From Armillaria gallica (taxonomy: Eukaryota; Basidiomycota; Agaricomycetes; Agaricales; Physalacriaceae), in contig JBANDB010000008.1 in the NCBI GenBank assembly GCA_037576215.1, positions 1,302,001-1,366,000 of the forward strand: a stretch of DNA of 64,000 bases, in the 5' to 3' direction. The position numbers and the translations under genes are program-made. Under the pieces are notes generated by a model. That model had not been told where the DNA came from and ran no database searches. It saw nothing but the letters and a program-made list of their open reading frames with translations. Of this stretch, positions 56,963 through 64,000 are shown piece by piece. Position 1 is the first letter of the stretch, and every line of letters starts with the position of its first letter.

Positions 56963-57432
56963 GGTCGGACACATCAAGGTGCGAGTCAGACAAAAAGATG
57001 TACTACCTCCACCGGCCGCAAGGGTACCGGTGTGGATCCAGGATCCGGTGGTCCGGTGGATTGATCGATTTGATCCTCTGCAACCATGTCCGGACACGGA
57101 ACTAACAGACATATTGCAAATACTGCGGGACAACAGTGTAGGGACTGTCAATTGGGAAAAGGTAATTGAGGAGCTTGTTGTAGGGCCCATGACAATCGAA
57201 GCTACATTCACACGCGAACAGCAAACAACTTCGAAGTCAGGCGTTGTCTCGAGAAATAGGGACGCGCTTATACCCAGTGCAGATCTGAAGGTTAGAAGTT
57301 AAAGGACAGACTGAGCAGCGAGCACTGAGCACTGAGGACACTTGTAAGTTCAAACTTCAAAGTCGGAACTTGGAACTTGTGACTTGAGACTAGATCTTGA
57401 AGCTTAATTGCAATCAACAATCAACAAAAAAA
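56963..57432. other. Upstream region of the F-box-like gene
   Basis: Includes an open extension of the F-box frame (to 57211) and a short stretch of imperfect ACTTG/GAACTT repeats near 57340-57400. No separate gene is seen. Confidence 0.4.
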
Positions 57433-57533
57433 GACCCCAGCGTGACTCGAACACGCGACCCCGAGATTAATCATGGAGCTCTATTCATTACTCTGACTGC
57501 AATCTCATGCTATAACCACTTAGCTATGGAGTC
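57433..57533 (-). tRNA. tRNA-Cys(GCA) with intron
   Basis: On the minus strand the acceptor stem GACTCCA pairs with TGGGGTC, the D arm is GCTA-AGTGGTTA-TAGC, the anticodon stem TGAGA pairs with TCTCG, the variable loop is GGGTC and the T arm is GCGTG-TTCGAGT-CACGC. The anticodon loop reads TTGCAG..A with GCA in the anticodon position, interrupted after the base 3' of the anticodon by an intron of about 28 bases. This is the normal site for nuclear tRNA introns. Residues around the anticodon (AGATTGCA...AATCT) resemble yeast tRNA-Cys. Confidence 0.88.
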
Positions 57534-57633
57534 ATGTGCTTATTGTTTTATGTCACATTCAGATGCGCTCTCTCACCCTTATTACCATTTGTGAAACCGT
57601 CTCTTTGATTCCTATCCGCCACGACCTTCAACC

Positions 57634-58019
57634 ATGGAAGGCTGGTCAAAGCGATACGTTGACCCGCGCAAAGTCGCCAAATCATACAAACCCAAAGCTG
57701 GGGTACGTTCCTATGCCTCAACTTGTATCTCCAGTTCCTCAAGGTTCGAACACAGGCCATGTCCCCTGGGCTCAAACGCGCACGCGAACCCTTTCGTATA
57801 CCCAACGCTCTGACGGGGTTTGTCTTGGGTGCATTCGCCGTGGGGGTATACTCGTATTCCATATACGCTGTGAAACAAGACGAGTTCGAAGACCTCGATG
57901 ATGAAGTCAAGTCGCGCGCGACATCACTGGCGAGGGTGAATGCTGGGCATCTGACGGAGGAAGAGGAGAAAGGGCTCATGGATGCTGCGATTACAAAAGT
58001 TGCTACAGGGGAGAAGTAG
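57634..58019 (+). CDS. COA3: Cytochrome c oxidase assembly factor 3 (Coa3)
   Basis: Small mitochondrial inner-membrane protein that regulates Cox1 translation and assembly into complex IV. Exon 1 from the ATG at 57634 gives MEGWSKRYVDPRKVAKSYKPKAG. A short intron (41 bases if it ends at 57753) leads to VRTQAMSPGLKRAREPFRIPNALTGF. Then comes one membrane segment, LGAFAVGVYSYSIYAV, and an acidic, helical C terminus, KQDEFEDLDDEV. The SPGLKRAREPFR.PNALTG signature just before the membrane span is the family hallmark. The intron end could instead be at CTCCAG, giving a slightly longer form. It starts 100 bases from the tRNA gene, in the opposite direction. Confidence 0.9.
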
Positions 58020-58183
58020 GACAGATGTGGCGATTGGGTGCATGACACGGAAAATCATACAGTGTGTTTATAATCACGTTAATGCTCTTACTTTTTCCTC
58101 TTCAGTGATTTCCTGGTCCATGAATTATTCCGGATGAAGGGGTATCTCACAAATGCGGTACGTATATCTAATCGACACCTAAC

Positions 58184-59807
58184 CTAGCCCCCAAACCCCG
58201 CTTTCCGAACACCTTCAACCAACGCATCGACATTCCCCAGCATCGTACCAAGGATTTCCTTCTTTTCCTCGGTCGTTCGAACCTTTTCTACAACCCCCAT
58301 CGTCTTAGCGCTCGCGTCAAGAACAAAGGCTGATCCCAATCGGGATCTTGTACTTGATTGAGACACACTTTTCCCGGGCTGAGGTCGCAAGAGGCTCGTG
58401 TTTGCAACAGAGCTCCTGTGGATCTGTGCGGACTCTCAGGCACGAAATCGAGGTCCCGCTGCAACATCTGCAGAGACTTCGGTGGCCTGAACACAGGCGA
58501 AGGGGCGTTGGCCAGCGGCTTTGGTATAGGCAAAGGATCCGCCGTCGTCTTTGTTGGAGATGACTGTACAGAAGACGCGGCAGTCGAGGCTGAGGCAACA
58601 GACGACGTTGATGAAAATGATTTAGCAGAGCTGGCCGACGTCGACCGGGACGTTTGACCTGAAGAGAAGGTGCTGGAGCTCGCAGAGAGGCTTTGCTTCC
58701 AGAGCTCGCTGTGAACCCAGATGGAGAGGTAGATACCGCGCTCCCAGAGCCAGATGAGAAGGAGTAAGTGGAGGAACCATAACGCGATATTGGACGCGTT
58801 GGTGTCACGTTAATATAGGGTTTTTTTGGTCGCATAGACGTCGAAGCAACAGGTGTCGCCGGAGCAGTGGTGATGAGCGGTACTAATGTTGGATGCTTCA
58901 AAGCATTATTCTCTGCAGGAGGACTCTCGTCGAGCAGGTAGAAGTACAAGAATTCCAAGCATTTCATTCTAATGTTCAAATGTCAAATACTTGCCACGCG
59001 ACCACGCGGAGATGACATACCTAACTTCACGAGGAGTCCCAGCGCGTTTGAGGATTTTGACGATAGCCTGGACTCCATTGCACTCTTCAAACGAGCGCAG
59101 AGCAGCAGAAGAGTCGACTAGTATGCAAAGGAGAGCATCCATGACAATGGAAGACAGTGGCGCCTGCGATTCTCGGGTTTTAAGAAAAGAGCCGGATGGG
59201 TTTGGATCAGATGGATAAGGCGCATGGCGCGAAGTCAAGAGTAGATCAATGAGTGTCTTTCAATGCCTGTCAGATTTAATTGCCATCAAACTCTTCAGTG
59301 GCAACACACCTCCACGGGGTATTTCCGTCCAAGATACGTTTTGCTGGCGGGGTGCAACATGACAATGCCTTGAATAAGAGACAAGGAAAGTGAGAGCTGG
59401 TCCAACAGTTGTGATATTGGGACGCTATCACTATCTGTTCTTGTCATCAGTAACGAACTTGTTAAGACGATAGAAATGCCGAACCTTCAGGTGCTCCCCT
59501 ATTTAAGAGGTTTTGAAGTTTAGTTGAAACTTCTACTATCCATGGCATTAACCGGAGTGGTACTGTATACAGGTCAGCCGGTAAGAAGGAAACAGACCAA
59601 CACGATACCCACTATTACACTCAAAAGTGTGCTGTAAAGCCACGAAAAAGTCGAGCATTTCTGATTCTTTCTGAACACAAATCGACAGTTGACACTCTAG
59701 GCGCTGCAGGGCCGTCGTTTTACTCGGAGAAGCTGTACGAGGGGACAAAATCTATCAAACTCACAAGTCAGCAAGTCGCCATTGGAGCAGAAAGGGAGCA
59801 CTTGCAT
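58184..59807 (-). CDS. cdc14: Cdc14-type septation initiation network (SIN) protein
   Basis: Related to fission yeast Cdc14, the partner of the Sid1 kinase in the SIN pathway that triggers septum formation (not the phosphatase of the same name). Visible pieces in order: TTALQRLECQLSICVQKESEMLDFFVALQHTFECN, then SVPISQLLDQLSLSLSLIQGIVMLHPASKTYLGR, then IVMDALLCILVDSSAALRSFEECNG and IVKILKRAG, then the hallmark MKCLEFLYFYLLDE. A long Ser/Thr/Pro-rich insert follows, and the conserved end LGTMLGNVDALVEGVRKAGFGG at the stop 58184. The insert needs one frame change near 58680, either an undetected intron or an indel. The start (59807) is tentative. Confidence 0.85.
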
Positions 59808-61207
59808 CGTCCAGAGAGTCTTGTATAAGGGTTCGTATGTTTGTCAACTGATCATCCATATTTCATGAGGTCGAATGTGGAGGTTGAGTGCGGATTTGAT
59901 AAGTTGAAATTTGTCCGAAAGCGCTGCTTTTGTGGACGTCTATTTGTTGACTTCTCTAATTCAGGGTTTCGCGACGGTATCACGTCCCCGATTCTTTCCG
60001 AAGGTTCATTCCCTCTGTCTACCTTTACCAGCTTTTTGTAGCACTTCCTTCTCCATTTCTCCTTGTTGGGCTGATACTCTTGGCTTGTGTCTTTCTACGT
60101 TGCTGGCCATTGTTATGGAATCCCACATCCTCCATCTTTCTTCGCCGATTTTCGTCTTACTATGGGTGGTCGGGAAATGCAAATTTTTGATAGATGATTT
60201 TCTGTAGCTCTCACCTGTGCTTCGTTTCCTTGAGAAATGCACATGTATCTTCTTAAATGTGTTCCAATGCTAAATTGAAAATCCTTGGGGATTTCATTAA
60301 GTAGAGCAAGCGTCGGACGGTGGCCGAGGTGCAAGTGTCAAAAAATCGCGATGTGCAAAATTCCGTCACGCCGAACGTCACGGTCAAATGGTAAGTCCGA
60401 CGATGCCGGCTGCGGCTTTCTCAAGAAGGAACGCGGTTGCACTGCATTGTCGCCGCAAAACGGCATACCGGACATTGAAATTGTCACGTCCTGTAACGCT
60501 GAATCCAATGGATCTCTCATTTTTCGTGCATCCCTCAAGCAATAGGTTTGGATTTTTTTGTTTTGAACTCTTACAATGAGCCTTAATCATGCACCCAAGT
60601 CGTTCCGAGGCTGTTCGTTGCTACAAGTGTGAAACCGGAGGCAGCCGGTCTTTACAAACTTGGCCGATTTCAGCCAGTTTTTGCTGTCTCGAAACGCTTC
60701 CTCTATGCCTACAAATAAAATGACCGCACGGTATTAGTTATATACATTCATTGAAGTGTTAAAAAAAACCCCGAAGCCAATAACTTGCTAAAACGTGCTA
60801 AAAACTGAAATTTGCACATTGCTATCCATTTGCAGATCGTGATCACCCGTAGTAATTGTGCACTGCCTTTGAGGCTCCTGTCTTGCCCACTTGCCCATCT
60901 TCTTTCATCCTATATCTTATGTTAGGTTTATGTACATAGTATTCCCAATATTCTTTACTTGAATAAACAAGAAACCGAGTGAGAAAATGCGAGCTGCTGG
61001 TGGCGGCCTTCGGCCGCCACCGAGCGAGCTTTTTCGAACGAGGTATGATTTTACTCTTCAAAGACATAGCTATTTATTAATAGCCCATGTAGTAACTACT
61101 TACTGCAGCAGGAAGAAAAAGGCGCAAATGAAGGAAATGAGGTTAGGGTCAGAAGCCCGTATTTTCCTGGGTTTCAAAATTAGACATTCTGTCTCAACAG
61201 TACCACT
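59808..61207. other. Intergenic region
   Basis: 1.4 kb between the divergent Cdc14-type gene and MGM101. Short open frames on both strands show no domain. It contains a strong hairpin at 60999-61021. Confidence 0.45.
60999..61021. repeat. GC-rich perfect hairpin
   Basis: GGTGGCGGCC and GGCCGCCACC are perfect 10-base arms around a TTC loop, 187 bases upstream of the MGM101 ATG. It stands out against AT-richer surroundings. It could be a protein-binding palindrome or a mRNA leader hairpin; no evidence decides. Confidence 0.6.
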
Positions 61208-62139
61208 ATGGCCAGCCTCGTCCGGAGCGTTTTGGCTAACCAGTCACGCTCACTTCGAGGACGTGTCAGGCCGTCGCTTGCCTTGTCAAGGACTGCTTTG
61301 CGAGCTCCCAGGTTCGCTGGTTTTGCAACTGCAAGTGAAGACGGAGAGGCAGAGATCCCTCAGCCGAACGACGGTCCAGTACCCTTTGGTGGCGAGAAGG
61401 AAGGCCACACTGATTGGTCCAAGAGTTACTATGGTCTTTCGCAGCAGGCTTTCCCTAAAGAGGCTGCCGATATCCTCCTCGCGCCTGTGGATCCTCTCGA
61501 TATTGAATGCAAGCCAGGTGACTTGTTTTTTGTTTTCTGTTGCGCGCCTGCTCATCCGCATTCCAACAGATGGCCTTATTTACCTTCCTGAAATCAAATA
61601 CCGGCGTATTTTGAATAGGGCGTTCGGTCCTGGTGCATGGGGTTTGGCACCTCGTTCTGAAACTAATGTCAGCGCGAAAATTGTCAGCCGAGAATACGCT
61701 CTCGTGTGCCAAGGACGGTGCGTACATGCGTCCTCTTCTGGGAGTAAGCTTTTATCGATATTTTCATTCAGCCTTGTCGCCATCGCTAGAGGCGAGCAGG
61801 AGTATTTCGACGTCAATGGAGTCCCCACGGCTACCGAAGCGTGCAAGAGCAATGCCTTGATGCGCTGCTGCAAGGATCTGGGAATTGCTAGCGAACTTTG
61901 GTGCGCTTTTTACGATTAGATATACTCAACTCTAACGCTACTCAGGGATCCTCGATTCATTCGTGAATTCAAAGCCAAGTATTGTGTCGAAGTGTTTGCT
62001 GAGCATCTCCCTACTAAGAAAAAGTCAGTACTGTGCACACTTGTTTCGTGGGCAATTTCTAAGTCATCCCATTATTCATAGGAAGAAGTTGTGGCGGCGC
62101 AAGGATGCCCCCAAGCTAGCTTACCCTTACCAAGAGTAA
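61208..62139 (+). CDS. MGM101: Mitochondrial genome maintenance protein Mgm101
   Basis: DNA-binding, Rad52-like recombination protein needed to keep mitochondrial DNA. The ATG at 61208 begins an Arg/Ser-rich import sequence ([19 protein letters not shown]). The core has [99 protein letters not shown] and FIREFKAKY. It ends [18 protein letters not shown] at TAA 62137-62139. Four introns with good ends keep the frame. About 270 residues is the normal size for the family, and every conserved block is present. Confidence 0.95.
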
Positions 62140-62332
62140 ACATATAGCTAGTTCTTTGTACCATCTTGCAGGCATGCATTGCAATGCTACCATGTCTCTT
62201 GCACCCCACTCCATATGCATAATTTACGTACTTGTGTTCATGTAAATAATAAGAACAAATCATCTTGAGTATTGCTTGAAGTCACGCTTTGTCCGGTGAC
62301 CACCACCATCCTTTCGTTCTTATCTTTCAACG

Positions 62333-62849
62333 ATGTGGTCAGTGCCCTTCGTCCAGTGCGCACCTACTGTCTTACACCTCTCGTCGTCAGCAAACACGTT
62401 CTAAACGCTCAAGTTTCCATCCGAGCGCCCTGCTGTAAGAAATGGTTCGACTGTGCCGAGTGCCACGCCGAATCCGAGACGCATCCACTGGTGCGGACGA
62501 CCGAGATGGCGTTTATATGCAAAAAATGCAAGAAGGCTTTCCGTAAGGACATGGCGAATTACGAGGAGAGCGATGAGTTCTGTCCGCATTGTGATAACCA
62601 TTATGTATGTTTGCATTTCATGGATTACGGACTGGCTGATTGGGAGTAGGTTATTGAGGCAAAGACGCCGCAAGCTATCGTCGGCGTAGAGGGTGACGAT
62701 GCTAGGGTGGATGCTAGGTACGCTTGTTTTGATATTTCGTTGGCTCTACCTCTGACTTTGAAATCAGAATGCTCAAAGACGATCGGGTGAAGGAGACTAA
62801 GAAACGGACCATCTTTTCACGGGATGACTTCGAGGATCGGCTGGGATGA
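62333..62849 (+). CDS. HOT13: CHY zinc-finger protein, Hot13-like
   Basis: The first exon is only five bases (ATGTG at 62333-62337), followed by a 53 bp intron. This gives MCKHVLNAQVSIRAPCCKKWFDCAECHAESETHPL and then FICKKCKKAFRKDM...DEFCPHCDNHYV, the Cys/His ladder of CHY zinc fingers. Two more introns (about 62606-62649 and near 62718-62767) lead to an end at TGA 62847-62849. In yeast Hot13 is a zinc-binding protein of the mitochondrial intermembrane space that helps re-oxidise Mia40 and assemble small Tim proteins. The short, finger-only layout matches Hot13 better than the larger plant-type CHY-RING ligases. Confidence 0.85.
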
Positions 62850-63331
62850 GCGTGGATAACGACTTTACTGTTGTTTGAGAGTTAATTCAATCTAGATTGT
62901 AGCTGCCGCCGTCACTATTCTGGCAAGGGTCTTGTGCATCGTGCTCGCTAATGCCGCGTTGAACATCCCCGACCGTGTATGTCGCCAATACGCTCCAATG
63001 TTTACTCTCTTCGTAAGAGGCTTTCCAACCATTCCTCAGAGTATTTTTCGTTGGCTATTAGTTCTCTGAAGCTGACATACCTCCTTTGCGCTTTCTCGAC
63101 ACTCTTTCGGCGGGCGCGCTCAAAGTGGCTCCAGAATCTTCGTCCTATGAGACGACCGACAAAGCTTTTGTCTGCAGGCGTCGATGACTTATAACGTTAA
63201 GAAATAACAAACATGGTATAGTATCCCAATGGTGTGGTGTGTGGTGTGTGTACCGGCGCAAGATCCCAATCAATGGTAACAAATTTTACTCGCTCGCAAT
63301 AAAATAATAACTTCTGTCCAACGAGGTTGCA
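62850..63331. other. Intergenic region with an ATG-less basic frame
   Basis: Between 63190 and 62990 the minus strand has an open frame of about 60 codons reading GRRFWSHFERARRKSVEK and IANEKYSEEWLESLLRRE. It lacks an ATG but its composition looks protein-like. It could be the last exon of a gene whose start I could not find. A TG-repeat lies near 63233-63250. Confidence 0.35.
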
Positions 63332-64000
63332 TCAGTGGCTAATCTCGCGCGAAGGTAATGGTGACGGTGAAGAACCAGAAATCCGTGAAATGGCACTCCT
63401 AAATGAGGAACGTGAACGATAAGAGGGTGGTGGGGATCCAATGTGCATAAACTCCATCTGCTCATCCATGTACCTCACACGATTTGTCTGGGACAAAACC
63501 TCTTGTCGTAACCGCGTGATCTCTTCTCCGTATGCCATTCGAGAAGACTGGGACTCTTGTCGTAACCGCGCGATCTCTTCTTCATATGCCATGTGAGAAG
63601 ACTGGGTCATTCTCCTCGAGAGGGGATCCACCGGCAGGTTAGGCGACTCTGGTAGGAGTATGGTCTGCTCCGAGGGATATGACGATGTCCCTACGTGACG
63701 TTCACCATCGAAGGGATTGGTTGTATCAACAGAGGGAGTCGTAGTCGCCGGGCCCACTTTGGCGTTAGACTCAAAGAAGGGAGTAGCGTTGTGGACGGAG
63801 TACATCCGTCTGTACTTTCGCCGGATGAGGTAGATGAGGATGGCTACTAATACAGCAAAGAGACCTAGGCTTCCTGCAACTATGCCGCCAATCTGGGCTT
63901 TCGAGGGTCTTGTGGAGGGTGAGATGTACGGGTAGCACGACGTTTACGGAAGGACATACCGAAAAGTGCTTCTTGCAGTGGATGTTACTACGACAACAAC
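63332..64000 (-). CDS. Single-pass membrane protein, 3' part (continues past right edge)
   Basis: Reading leftward from the edge: a Thr/Val/Ser stretch (VVVVTSTA), an intron, then PSKAQIGGIVAGSLGLFAVLVAILIYLIRRKYRR, which is a Gly-rich membrane segment with a basic stop-transfer. The cytoplasmic tail is Ser/Pro-rich with two 19-residue units (SSHMAYEEEIARLRQES, SSRMAYGEEITRLRQEV) likely to form a coiled coil. It ends GSSPSPLPSREISH at TGA 63332-63334. The layout matches mushroom type I membrane proteins with an extracellular Ser/Thr-rich domain, some of which are wall sensors; the extracellular part is outside the window, so the role is open. Confidence 0.7.

Noticed and set aside
57548..58048. 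166-codon minus-strand frame across COA3
   Set aside because: Antisense to the conserved Coa3 signature; no domain of its own.
1..64000. CRISPR arrays, bacterial-type operons, riboswitches or prophage
   Set aside because: The window is eukaryotic with spliced genes; no regularly spaced short repeats or bacterial gene order were seen.

Overview
The window looks like nuclear DNA of a mushroom-forming basidiomycete (Agaricomycetes). Protein-coding genes are cut by many 47-75 bp GT-AG introns, both strands are used equally, and several products are typical of these fungi: a Coa3 assembly factor, Mgm101, a Cdc14/SIN protein, F-box-like proteins, Copia elements with short LTRs, and an agaricomycete multi-pass membrane family. 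Start and splice sites below were read by eye from conserved protein frames.

Layout. 1-1.7 kb: 5' part of a decayed Copia retrotransposon on the minus strand. 3-11 kb: two tandem modules, each a minus-strand multi-pass membrane gene followed by a plus-strand cyclopropane-fatty-acid-synthase (CFAS) gene. The first module is broken; the second is nearly intact. 12.3-24 kb: a divergent pair, NOP13-like (minus) and cystathionine gamma-synthase (plus). The synthase is split by an 8.18 kb element with ~590 bp terminal inverted repeats that carries a carboxylesterase fragment. 24-26.3 kb: a 0.5 kb inverted-repeat element and an 856 bp LTR mini-element (TRIM) with a 5 bp target duplication. 26.4-36 kb: gene-dense: two convergent mitochondrial RRM-like paralogues, an F-box-like protein, an FAH-family hydrolase, a D-2-hydroxyacid dehydrogenase and an FAD amine oxidase. 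36.8-44.6 kb: a second copy of the membrane / CFAS-tail / NOP13 / synthase block, in which the synthase is intact. 45.8-49.5 kb: an old-yellow-enzyme oxidoreductase and cytosolic asparaginyl-tRNA synthetase. 50.3-55.4 kb: a foldback repeat, a decayed P-loop NTPase relic and an unknown multi-exon gene. 55.6-64 kb: F-box-like gene, intron-containing tRNA-Cys, COA3, Cdc14/SIN, MGM101, a HOT13-like CHY zinc-finger protein and a single-pass membrane protein running off the right end.

The main story is a segmental duplication of a four-gene block (membrane protein, CFAS, NOP13, cystathionine gamma-synthase) with asymmetric decay. The right copy keeps the working synthase but only the tail of CFAS. 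The left copy keeps CFAS but lost the synthase to a large inverted-repeat insertion plus a stop codon and deletions. The right copy therefore serves as an empty-site reference for the insertion. No clearly new defence or biosynthetic system was identified. The best candidates for undescribed biology are the long-TIR element without a recognisable transposase and the repeatedly duplicated membrane-protein/CFAS pair.
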